This document shows positions 1-12,100 of a stretch of DNA of 64,000 nt, piece after piece. The notes beneath the pieces are model-generated. The model made no database searches. It was not told the origin of the DNA and worked only from the letters and a program-made list of their open reading frames with translations. Location of the stretch: positions 124,001 to 188,000 of the forward strand of contig CAJNDS010002261.1 of the NCBI GenBank assembly GCA_905221605.1, read 5' to 3'. Numbering within the stretch: the first letter of the stretch is position 1; every line of letters begins with the position of its first letter. The DNA comes from Symbiodinium natans. Taxonomy: Eukaryota > Sar > Dinophyceae > Suessiales > Symbiodiniaceae. A program made the translations under genes and the position numbers.

Positions 1-224
1 CGCCTTTTCTTCGGCAACTGTCAAATCCGGGATTGGAATGGCTTCCAAGATATCTGCCGACGCACAGGAATCATCAGCATGCATTAGCCTACCTCGTGCA
101 GCTGGCTCACTGTTTCCACTGCACAGTTGCGATCCATGATACAGCTTCGAGCGGGAAATCGCTTCGCAGGCCCAATGCGGTTACGGCCAGCGCTTTACCT
201 GCAGGCGGCGTCGCGTTCGACACC
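1..224 (-). other. Left edge: calmodulin 3' flank and a possible exon of a neighbouring gene
   Basis: Bases 1 to about 85 read on the minus strand as an open segment with normal-looking protein composition (an ADILEAIPIPDLTVAEEK-type stretch). It is preceded by AG, so it could be an exon of a gene continuing beyond the left edge. It is not calmodulin, whose stop codon is at 225. The rest of the stretch is presumed 3' untranslated sequence. I do not recognise the possible exon. Confidence 0.2.
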
Positions 225-1361
<1,137 letters not shown>

Positions 1362-3850
1362 GGCGAGAAATGTAGCGAATGCTTCGACTACACGGCCTGC
1401 AAACCTCTCGAGCTGGTGCTGAGCAAAGCAGCGGCGAGGCGCAGCGGCTGCACTTGTCTTGCCGAGCTACCGTTGCTAGAAACTTGTAATGCAAGTATCA
1501 CGCCGCTATGTAACAAATCGTCCATGCAGGTTGACTTCCTACATGAACCAGCTGCCACCATCGGCAGTCCAACCAGGCAGGATGACCATCACAACATAGA
1601 CCAGAAGCAATCCTGGCGAAGTAGATGTGTAACTGGCAGCAGTCGGCAAGGATCTGGGCGGGGGGTTTTGAGCTTAGAACCTAGAGGTAGTTAAGTCAAG
1701 GGATTGCGATGTCCACGATGAAAACAGGTAGGATTGGCCTGCAATGACGAGCGTCACCCCGATTATGCTCCACCTGCACGGACATTTATTCTTGTCATTT
1801 TCCTTCCGCTAATTCTAAGCATCAGGTCTGCGGCAACACAAAGCATAGCAACATGTTTGGGCGTGTAACCGACATCGAACATGGCATCTGAATGACTCGA
1901 ACAAATTTTCGAGTTCCACGTGCTGAGGGTGAAGACCTCACGCGCAGGAAGTCCCGCATTCGCTTCCGCATCTGGCAGGTTCACAGCTACATGAAAGCGC
2001 TTGCATGATGCTGTCAGTTGTCACTCCAGCCACGCGAGCTGCGAACAGAGGAAAAGGAACCACCAAGCCCCTGAACCGATGCCAGAACAGCTCGAAACAA
2101 ACTCGAACGTGGAATCTTAGCAAGCCAAGGCAGCAACATGCACCCAAGAAACCTGCCCATCGCCAGCATCATCCAGCATGGTATCAAGAATAGGAGTTCT
2201 AACATGTAAAGTAAGTGGGGCTGGACCAGCTAGTACGCGCGGCCCGCGCGGCCGGCGCGCCTGCTGCACACCATGGGCTTTTCTCGAGGCCTGCTGGGCA
2301 TTTTGGAAAGCGCACTCTTACCTGGCAAAGGGAGTGGCCGCGCTCGCCATCCTGGAAACTGTCCTCGCTCTTGGACTTCGGGGTTCACGAACTGCCATCG
2401 CCGCTTGTGGACGTCTGGGCCCACACGGTCTCTCACTGCTTGGGGTCTACGATGGTCTACGTTGGAATAACCTACAAAGAACAAAAAGGAGTCAAAAGCC
2501 CACAAACCCTGAGCACGAGACCTAAACCCCCCCAACCCCTACAACCCCCCAAAGCCTTCAGCTTCAGGTCCATGGCCAAGTCCTGCTTGGCCCCGAACCT
2601 TACGCTTCCCAAGGAAATGCCAAGGGCTCTTTCGGGCCCAAGGGCCGCCCACGGTGTAGGGTTCTTAGAGTTCTTGGAGTTAAGTAAGAGGTCAAGTCAC
2701 CCCAAACCTTTCAAGCAAGCTACCGGTAGTCCAGTTCAGACTGGACATGGCAGCTAAAGAAACTCCGAACAGCAGAACGCAGCTTCTTGAGACTCAACTT
2801 AAGGGTTTCGGGCTCTCTTGAGGTTTACGTCAAGGAGGAAAGCAGGACAAACAGGCAGAGGAAAGCAACGCAACCGAGCCCGTGTATAGGTCCTGAGACA
2901 TTTCTATCGGAACTCTATGCCTCAAGGTGCAAAGCTCAGATTCCAGCTCAAACGGGAACGTGTTGTCGAAGATTGCCTGCAAAGCCTTTGATGGCTGGCA
3001 GCTTTGGAAAACCAGTTGGTGGCGTCAGAAGGTTTGTAAAGGCAGAAGGTCATGAGATGCAGAGGCCCTTGAGGACTTCCCAGGATCTACAGATTTCAAG
3101 TGGATGTGCAGTGCGCTGCACATGCCACTCAAACGTATGCCGTGGCATGCATAACGTGCCGTGTGGCTGAGCCCACATGCAGCTGTGGTAGGGAGTTGGG
3201 TGCCGAATTGAAATAGGAAAAAGGAGCTGGCCCCCAAGCTCGTCAGAACATCAGAACACTGCTGACACCTATTCCTGCGGAGGACACATGCGACAAGTTC
3301 CACATACTCGGATACTCTTCCGGTAGCCTACATTTCGAAGTTCTGGTAAAGAAAACGTTTCCAAGCTCCCATGTCCACTCGAAAAGTGGCCCTAAAATCC
3401 CCTAAATCTTACACCCTCAAGTCTCTGCATGAAATCAGAGGATGATCAGAATGCGTTTAACACCCGTGCCTCGGAAAGCTCCATGTCGCAGGCCTCACGC
3501 CAGGCCTGAACACGCGCAGCCTCAGGAGCTTCGGGCTTTTGGCTTTTGCGGCGCCATTCTTGTCAGCTGTAGGGTTTGGGCTTTAGGTTGCACGGCTTTG
3601 GAGTTGCTTTGGAGTTGTAGGGTTCTAGGGTTGTAGGTTCAGGCAGACAGCCAGGACAGCATGCCACGGCTTGGAATACTTGAGATCTGGGGTCGAGCTT
3701 CCAGAAAAGGCGCGGCACGGAGCAGCTTGGCCGGTGGCCAACAAGAACGCTTGCAACTAGTGCTGGCGAAGACCCCAAACAGTACGGACGTCAAGTTATG
3801 GGAGCTTCTGTTTCGGTGTCCTTGCCAATGGATGAACTTACAATCCTCCT

Positions 3851-3910
3851 GGGTGGGGAGGGGGAGAGGGAGAGGGCGAGGGAGAGGGAGAGGGAGGGAG
3901 CGAGGGAGAG
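3851..3910 (+). repeat. GA-rich purine tract
   Basis: About 60 bases consist almost only of G and A in GGGAGA-type units on the plus strand, interrupted by a few C. It is a simple-sequence tract capable of forming unusual DNA structure. No coding meaning. Confidence 0.85.
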
Positions 3911-6590
3911 CGCGCGAGCCGGCACACGACATGACCAAAAAATGTGTTTCGGAGAAGCTCCCACTTTAGCAGCCAGTTTGTCGTGACACATCTGCGGAAG
4001 ATGCGGAAGGTGCTCCAGAGGTTCTTGGGACCCTCTTGCCTTCACGGCGTCCAAAAAAAAGAAGCTAGCGGCCTAGCAATTGGTCCGGGTCTCACCAACC
4101 CACGCGTGGCATCCGACCTTCGTCACCGCAGTGCCAAATTCACAGGGACGCCGATCGCCTGGCGATCGGGGCCATTGGTCCATGAAAGCCTAGCGGCGAG
4201 GGATGATAGCGACTCGCGGGCGAATCGCCCACTGCGCTACGGGCCCTGGTGCGTGCGGCCCCACAGCAATTCCAAACGCAAGTCTTTCCACAAACTGCGA
4301 AGAAAGATTGCTTCAGACGAAACAATGCGAAGGTTCTTTGCCATTTCAAGCAGGCGCCGGGACCTGGCACCCATCACTCACCCATCCAAACCCGTGGGCC
4401 CAGAGCTTGCGCGCACCCAATCTCCGAACCCGCATCCCGAGCTGCATTCAACCGATCCATCCAGCGTGTTCTGCTTTTCTGCAGAGGACCCCAACGCTCC
4501 TGTTTGTGCAATACGAGTAGCAAAAACAACGACAATGACAATGGCAATTGCAATGACATGACGGTGACAATGACATTAAGAATTCATGATCCCAAGGCCC
4601 TTAATACGCCTTAGTACGAGAGGAACAAGGGCCTTGCACAAAGTAGGAGCGGGGCAATTGCGTCTCCGGCTTCGACTGCTGGAGGCACCATCAGAGCCTC
4701 CAAGTTTGGGTTTAGGGCTGCAGATTGGGAGTCAGAGTTTAGGGCTTCAAGGGCCTGATGTTTGTGGTTCTGGGAGGGATGTGCACCCTGCGCCGACGTT
4801 GCTCACGGCCGTGCATGGCAACATCAGGAGAACACCTGTGAAAGAGCCAACGATGGCTGCACTCGACCCTAAACCCTCACAGCCCTAAACCTTGCATCCT
4901 CGTCCTACTTGCACCCCCTCGCCCCCCAATACCCTTAAACCACACGTCCATGTGGCTTGAGGTTGATGATTCACTAAGGGTTGAAGTGCAACCCCTTCAA
5001 GCAGCTTAACCTCAGTCTCCAAAACTCTGAACCATGCTGCTCCAAGATCAAGAACCCCAACGACACAAGCACGGAAGCTCTTGCCAAAAGCCCTAGCAAA
5101 GCCCAAAAATCTGAACAACCAGCAGCTTCCGGCCGTCAGAGGTGCGCAAAGCAGGAGGCCCATTCCCGCGTGGACGCCGAAATTCGCCACCTCGGGAACC
5201 CCAACTAAAAGGGGGGGTATTGGGGTGGAGTTCAGGCCTCGGACACCGATGGCATCCCCACAGCTTTCGACCTGTCCTAGCTCCCTCAAACGCACGACTT
5301 TCTGACAGCCGAAGCCCTGGTGCCAAGCAAGGACCCTCCCCCCTCCCCGCCCCCTCCCAGCGAGGTGCAGACCAACTCTAGGTCGGCCTGTGCCGAGAGG
5401 AGCAGCAGCATCAAGCCTCATTGATTTGCGACTTTAAGAGTGATTGGGGAATTTTGGACGCGCTTTAGGGATCTGGAGCCTTCGGGGAGTTAACGGCTTC
5501 TAGGAATTGAGGGGTTTTGGGCTTTTCGGGGTTTAGGGGTGGAGGGGTTGAGGGGTTCCCGTTTCTGAGTTCAGTCCTTGTTCAAGGCCTTTCGGCCTTC
5601 TCCCCGACCTCTTAAACAAGTCTGACATGATCGATTGCTGGCGTAAATCATCAGGTCTGAAGCCCTTCTCCAGTGAGCCGAGCCCGGTTCCCACTGCAGC
5701 TGTAGGCAGGAGTGCCTTGAAGCGGGCTCTGTGAACGTTTGAGGCATCTTGGCACAAGACGAAGAATCCTGCAGAACCAAGGAGACGCCCTCCAAGGGCC
5801 TCAGCACCCCCAGCCCGCCTCGACGGCAAAGCGGGACATCTTTAGCAGCATTCCCCGGTGCCCTTGCAACTCCTCCGAGCAGTGTTGACAGCCGTGAGTG
5901 CTTTGAGGGCTCGATACTAGTCCATTGGGATTCTCAATGCACTCTTCAACTGCCCCAAGACTTTTCCAAAGAAGTGACCCCAGTTTGGCCCGCACCTCTC
6001 CGGCCACGTAGAGTAGGACCTGAGGTCAAGCACAGTGGGACACCACTGTAGAGGGCTGAGTCTATGCGTCAGTCCCCCTGCATGCCGGCAAAATGCGTTG
6101 CAGAGCTTGATGTCTGGCTCCCTTGGGGTGTTCTTACAGGTATCGCACATCTTGCAGGGCTTGTGGGAGGGGTATCAATGACACCAGGGCTTCGGATCCC
6201 GCCTGGCGCAAGGGGCTAACAGTCTCTGACTGAGACGTCTGAGAGAGCAGTCCTCAGTTCGAACTGGCTCGCTGGTGCCGTTCAGGGTTAGGGTTTCGGG
6301 TGGCAACACTCCCCCTACTCTAAACCGACACTTTCGGTGCGAGGGTCGAGGGCAGGGGGATTCGTAAAGCCCGAAATCCAAAAGACTGCCAAGAATTGGA
6401 ACCTACACGCACGTGATCCTTCCCGATCCCAGCCCTGCTACCCAAAATGCAGCCTAAAGTAGGTTGAACATGCAGTTACGGATGGAGCTGTGACCCTACG
6501 TACAGGTAAACCCCGAAGCTTCGGGTTTAGGGTCCACGGTTTAGGGCTTAGGGTTCAGCATCTCAAGTTCAAGCGTTCACCGCTCAATCA

Positions 6591-6815
6591 GCCCTAAACC
6601 CCAAAGCCTAAGGCTCCAGTAGAAAGCCCAAGGCCCAATAGGCCCCAGACCCCAAAGCCAAATTATCCCTAAACCCAAAGCCCAAGGTGCAATAGGCCCG
6701 AAACCCTAAAGCCCAAGGCCCAGTGCCCCCAAACCCTAAAGCACAAGGCTGATAGGCCCTAAACCCTAAAGCCCCGGGCCCCATAGTAGGCTCTAAACCC
6801 TGAAGTCCAAGGCGG
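6591..6815 (+). repeat. Imperfect tandem repeat with telomere-like core
   Basis: Six to seven degenerate units of roughly 30 bp follow each other. Each carries one or two CCCTAAA-like heptamers followed by AAGCCCAAGGC and a variant of CAATAGGCC. The units diverge more than in the telomeric tract at 24,801, so this is an older or slowly homogenising array. Confidence 0.6.
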
Positions 6816-8010
6816 GCCCAAGGGCGTTCGTGTGTCCATATATATGAGAGGCTTAGGGTTTAGGCTTTAGGCTTTGGTTTTCGGGTTTGGGGATCTCCGA
6901 GGCCCAGGCCAACGAGCAACCACTGGGGCGCCATGAGCCGATGACTCTCGCGTCGCTCCTGGCCCAGGTGCAGTTTAGCAGGGTTTGGGTTTGCGGTTTA
7001 GGGTTGAATGTCTCATGGTTTTGGCTTCGAGGTTTAGAGTTTAGAGGATTTGAGGGCTTGGGGCTCCGGGCTTAGATCATCAAAGCCTTCTAAAACTCAT
7101 GAAGTCGCCATTAACCCTTTATTCTGGGAGGATCTTCCCTGCAGTTGGGCCCCAAAAGAACACCACATACTTGAGCAAAGCTCTGCCTTAAACAGCCTGC
7201 GAGCCCGAAGCTCACCGAAAAAGCACAGTTGCCCTAAAAACCTGACCCCCTCGCCCAAGAGGCCCTAATCCTACGGCCCTAAAGGTCCTAACACCCTTCA
7301 TCATAAACCCGCCCGAAAGCCCCGAAATTAAGCCCTAAAACCACAAAGCCTCTAAGCAAACCCACGAAACTCCTCCATGGCGTGGGCGCAGGCGGCGCTG
7401 AGGTCCGCCACGCCTCTGGCAGCCGGGGCGTCTTTTGGGTTCTTGCTATAGAAGAGGGATTTGGGGAGCAGCCCTCCATCATGTCTTTTTGCTTTCTTCA
7501 TGTCATTCTTTCTTTCCGAAGGTCCGGGCTTGGCTTTTCAGCAGCAACGTCTGCTTTTGGACACAAAACACTCGGGAGGTACGCACTCGAAATCGCACTT
7601 CAAGTCACTCGCCAGGGCAAGAGAATGCTCCTGCGGATGACTTTGTACGCTTTGGCAAACCGGCCAGCCAAACATCCGGAAAGGACAAGGCCGCTTACGG
7701 GGGGCTTAAAGCTGAGGGTTGTGAGGGTCAGGGATGGTTTATGCGGTTTTTGGGACTTAAGGGGTTTGGGCGTTGTGTCAAGGCTTCCGGGTCTGGGGAA
7801 GCCTTCAGGACAAGAATATTTTTCGATTTACGGCTCAGTATCTTGGGCTGAGGGTAAAACCTACAACCCGCCCAAATCGTTCATTTTCACTTTTGCGCCT
7901 GCTGCGACCAGGAACCAGGCTGCTGCCGCGACAATCCTGACCTGGCAGCGCCCAAGCACTTCCGGGTCCCTGCGGCCCGTCACTGCCCTGTGCCAACCAA
8001 CAGACAAGAC

Positions 8011-9175
8011 AAGAAACATCATCAGCATCAGCCGGCCCTCAAACCGAGCATCATCAGCATCAGCCGGCCCCTGCACCACACTGAGCAGGCCAAGAAACAC
8101 AGCATCACCAGCATCAGCCGGCCATCGCCCGCGCTGGACAAGCCAAGAAACACAGCATCATCAGCATCAGCCGGCCCCCAAACCGAGCATCATCAGCATC
8201 AGCCGGCCCCTGCACCGCACTGAGCAGGCCAAGAAACAAAGCATCACCAGCATCAGCCGGCCATTCCCTGCGCTGGACAAGCCAAGAAACACAAACCGAG
8301 CATCACCAGCATCAGCCGGCCCCTGCACCACACTGAGCAGGCCAAGAAACACAGCATCACCAGCATCAGCCGACCATTCCCCGCGCTGGACAAGCCAAGA
8401 AAAACAGCATCATCAGCATCAGCCGGCCCTCAAACCGAGCATCATCAGCATCAGCCGGCCCCTGCACCACACTGAGCAGGCCAAGAAACACAGCATCACC
8501 AGCATCAGCCGACCATTCCCCGCGCTGGACAAGCCAAGAAAAACAGCATCATCAGCATCAGCCGGCCCCCAAACCAAGCATCATCAGCATCAGCCGGCCC
8601 CTGCACCGCATTGAGCAGGCCAAGAAACAAAGCATCACCAGCATCAGCCGGCCATTCCCCGCGCTGGACAAGCCAAGAAACACAGCATCATCAGCATCAG
8701 CCGGCCCTCAAACCGAGCATCATCAGCAGCGCTGAGCAGGAAACAAAGCATCACCAGCATCAGCCTGCGATTCCCCGCGCTGGACAAACCAAGAAACAAA
8801 GCATCATCAGCATCAGCCGGCCCTCAAACCGAGCATCATCAGCATCAGCGCTGAGCAGGCCAAGAAACAAAGCATCACCAGCATCAGCCGGCCATTCCCC
8901 GCGCTGGACAAGCCAAGAAACAAAGCATCATCGGCATCAGCCGGCCTCAAACCGAGCATCAGCATCAGCGCTGAGCAGGCCAAGAACAAAGCATCATCAG
9001 CATCAGCCGGCCCTCAACCGAGCATCATCAGCATCAGCGCTGAGCAGGCCAAGAAACAAAGCATCACCAGCATCAGCCTGCGATTCCCCGCGTTGGACAA
9101 GCCAAGAAACAAAGCATCATCAGCGCCGGCCCTTCACCACGCTGGGCAGGCCAAGAAACAGAACATCATCAGCAT
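8011..9175 (+). repeat. Minisatellite with 139-bp higher-order repeat
   Basis: The core GCATCATCAGCATCAGCCGG recurs every 40-50 bp. Three core-bearing subunits, with different linkers (CCATTCCCCGCGCTGGACAAG, CCCTCAAACCGA, CCCCTGCACCACACTGAGCAG), make one unit. The landmark TGAGCAGGCC falls at 8082, 8221, 8334, 8473 and 8612, giving spacings of 139, 113, 139 and 139, so one unit lost a subunit. After about 8700 the units degrade and shorten. Long plus-strand frames run through the array (to 8614 and 8611-9177), encoding SIISISRP/ASSASAGP-type repeats. I take these as by-products of a repeat whose subunits preserve frame, not as genes. Confidence 0.9.
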
Positions 9176-9179
9176 GAGA

Positions 9180-12100
9180 GCTCACATGTGTACATGTTGA
9201 AGCCACCTCCAGTTTTGCTCCACTGACCCTCCGACTCAAGCAGACCCAAGTGCGAACCCTCACACCCCCAGGCGGCCTCCACGCCCCCAAGCAGCTCGTC
9301 GCTGCCTCCCAAAAGCCCCATCGAAGCAATCACGGGCACAGCAAAGGCCAGCACCTGGCGAGGCCCCCCCGAACCTCTAGTCTCCGGGAACCCCACTCCG
9401 CAGGGTTTTTGAAAAAAGAGACCTAAGTTAAGGAATGTCACTTTGGGGAGAGGTTTGGCCATTGTGATGCTTCAAGGGTCTCGTGCTTCGAGCCCTAAGC
9501 CCCTAAAACGGTCCGACGAAACGCTGCTTTGGCTCATGGGTACGTTTTGCTCGGACAACTTTTTCTTGCCTTTGCAAAAGCACACATGAGCCCCCCGATT
9601 GGGACCTGACCCCCGAACTCCAAAAACCCAAATAGCCGAAGCCCTTACTTAAACCAGCACAAACGAACCTCTGAGAGCAAACCCCTCCCCCCCCCCACCC
9701 CCACCAAAAAAAAAAAGAGAAAACCCAAAGAGGAAACCCCTCCAAAAACTGAGAAGCTGGGGCCAGGCGCCGCTGCAGTGAGCGCCACCAGAAGTCGGCC
9801 GCGGAGCCTGGGCTCCAGGGGGTTCCAGGGGTTCACAAGGTTCTCAGGGTTTTCAGGGGGCTGAAAAGGTTGCTATTGGGGATGGTCGGCCTTTGGCTCA
9901 GGATTCGGGGCTAAGGGTGTGTTTGTTAGAATAGAGAGCAGATGGGCTGCGGCAGTTCAGCTGATGGGTCTCCCGGCAACCACAGCTTTCACGACTTCTC
10001 TCGGCCCAGCGGCAAAGTGGCCACGAAGGCGCTCACTGGGCCAAAGACGAGAAGGGGTAGGTCCTCCAAAGGGCTTCAGGTTTGCGGCTTCAGAGGCTTA
10101 GGATGGGGGGGGCTTGGGCTCAAGCTGTGAAGTTAGGGTGGGTGGGGTTCACTCTCTTAAAGTTTTGCAGAGGGTCACAGCTGTGCATGCAAGATTGGTT
10201 TCAGATATGGGTGATATGGGGATATCAGTGTCTACAAAATTGCACGCCATTTCTCACTTCATGCAGGCTGGCGAATGTCCGAGCGAAACTTGGGCTTGCG
10301 ATGGAATCATACGTCCTTTCACTCAACCTCAACCCGACAACCCATCCGAAAAACGCGAGGAAACCTAAAACCCCGTAAAGCCCCGTAAAGCCCCGTAAAG
10401 CCCCGTAAAGCCCCGTAAAGCCCCGTAAAGCCCCGTAAAGCCCCGTAAAGCCGCAAATCCTCGTTCATGCTCCGCCGCAGCTCGTTGGCTTGGAGCTGGG
10501 GCAGGTTGTCGGCCTCTGCCACGGTCCACAAACTGAGCCCCTAACTAAACTACGTTCTTGAAAAGAAGTTTAAGTTAAGGCCCGGATTCCGGACTAAAAC
10601 CCTGACCATCCAGTGATCAGGGTTGGAGTGTCAGGCTGCTTTCCCACACAGCACCTGCAGGTAGACTCGGAAGTCGTTCTGCTCCTCCCTCGCCGCACCT
10701 GGCAGCTTGGGTTCAGGAATGTTCAGGATGAAGGGGCTGCCTTGGAGAGTGAAAAGCAGAGTTCGCTTGCTCCAACTTAGGGGGGCCTTGTATGTAAGGG
10801 TTTCCACTACTATCACAAGCTGCTTCTAATGCTTCTAAGGGTTTGAGAGTTTAGGGTCTTTATACTCGGGCTAGTTGGGTTCAATCAAGTTTTCACAGGC
10901 GGCCCCACTGAGCTCAGGGCTCATCATGCCCAGTTCCACCAGCCTTGGCTCGACCTGGCCAGGTTTGGGTTTGAGGGATCTTGGAGGGTTGCGACATTTT
11001 TGTTTCAGGTCGCGGGTTTTCGGGAAGAAGGGTTTGAGGAGGAGCCTCGACTTCAAGCGAGTGGCGCGCCCAAGGACTTCTTGAGGTAGTTGGCTTGAGC
11101 AAGCTCACATTCCCATGCAACGCCTCGTTGCATCGATGACCCTAATCGGAACCCTAAACCCTAAACCCTGAAACCCTAAATCCAGACCCCCGAAGGTTTC
11201 TTGGCCCGAAGCTAGGCCCACTTCCTGCCTCTTCGAGGATGAGCTCTGCCCAGCTGGCGGCTGCCGTGTCCAAGCGAAGCGCGAAAACAAAGTTGGAGCC
11301 TTGGACTTCAGGGCTTCAGGGGCTCTAGGGGAGCAAGGGGTTTTTGGGGCTTAGGCGGCTTTGAGTTTGCATTTAATTTTATTCGGGGGGCGTTTCAGGG
11401 TGCAGGGTAGGTGGCTCAGGGTTTCAGCGAATGTCCCGGGGCTCTGGCAGCAGTTCGACACGACCTATGGACCTATGGTTCAAGCTGCGAGGCGGCGGTC
11501 GCGGCCCCAACGAGCCTCGCCACGACCTTACCCCTGACATCCTCAACCCAAACAAAACTCCAAAATCCTACGTATGGGTAGGTGACCTGAAAACTTTGCC
11601 CTGAAGCCAGAAAACCACCGGAACGAACCCTGAGGCGTGCAGAGCCAGGGGCGAAAAGCGAAGAAGCTGTGGGCCCCAGACTCATCCTCACGAGCACCGT
11701 GGGGTTCACGATTTAGGGTTTAGTGCTTTCGGGCTTTCGGGTTCATATTTGGGGTAGAACCCCCTGGACCCCCCCCTCCCCCCCCGCGTAAAACTGCGTG
11801 GCCGGCTTTGGCTCATCCAGCCTTTACAAGAACGCAAAGACCCCGCTTTTTCTGGAACTTAGACCCGGAGCACCCCCAAAACCCAAAACCCGCACCGCCC
11901 TCAACCCTCAACCCCAAACCCTCATCAACAAGCTCTAAGCCCAGGGTCCTGCTCTTCCCCCCCCCCCTCCCCCCCATCAAAGGCCCACACCTTCGGCAGC
12001 CACCGGTCCAAGGTGCCAGGGGCCTCCTCCTTCCACTTCGAGGGTTTGGGGTCTTAGTCTTGGGGTTTTAGGGTTCTTGGGTCCTAGGGCTCTAAAGTTT

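Larger units (their letters stand above)
1362..8010. other. Gene-poor stretch rich in telomere-like words; scattered possible exons
   Basis: No long credible reading frame is present. CCCTAAA/TTTAGGG and near matches (CCCTGAA, GGGCTTAGGG) recur many times on both strands. A few short minus-strand segments look like exons: about 5560-5830 (an open frame ending KGLEQGLNSETG), 6905-6975, and 7375-7420 (ADLSAACAHAMEEFRG). They may belong to the unnamed gene further right or to other intron-rich genes. I cannot join them. The stretch 1400-2560 shows nothing recognisable. Confidence 0.35.

Noticed and set aside
4611-4626. TTAGTACGAGAGGAAC, matching the universal sarcin-ricin loop of large-subunit rRNA
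   Set aside because: Only about 16 bases match and I see no other rRNA helices around it. It could be a fragment of nuclear or mitochondrial rRNA inserted here, but one short match is not enough to call an rRNA.
4885-5421. 178-codon minus-strand ORF
   Set aside because: Composition is irregular, the opposite strand is equally open, and exon-like borders suggest at most a short coding piece.
6195-6275. Possible tRNA (T-arm-like CAGTTCGAACTG)
   Set aside because: The palindrome mimics a T-arm, but no acceptor stem, D-arm or anticodon arm can be folded around it.
8011-9175. CRISPR-like array
   Set aside because: The repeats are not separated by unique spacers; the linkers themselves recur in a 139-bp higher-order unit, and this is a eukaryotic genome.
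7382-9177. Long plus-strand frames (410 and 188 codons) as a repeat-protein gene
   Set aside because: They follow the minisatellite exactly, begin in unrelated DNA and have no regular protein features outside the repeat.
9942-10060. Plus-strand MGCGSSADGSPGN-type start that looks like a myristoylated N-terminus
   Set aside because: It lies among minus-strand exon-like segments, and the minus strand of the same bases reads HFAAGPREVVKAVVAGRPIS. A plus gene starting here would run into minus exons. No further plus exons were found.
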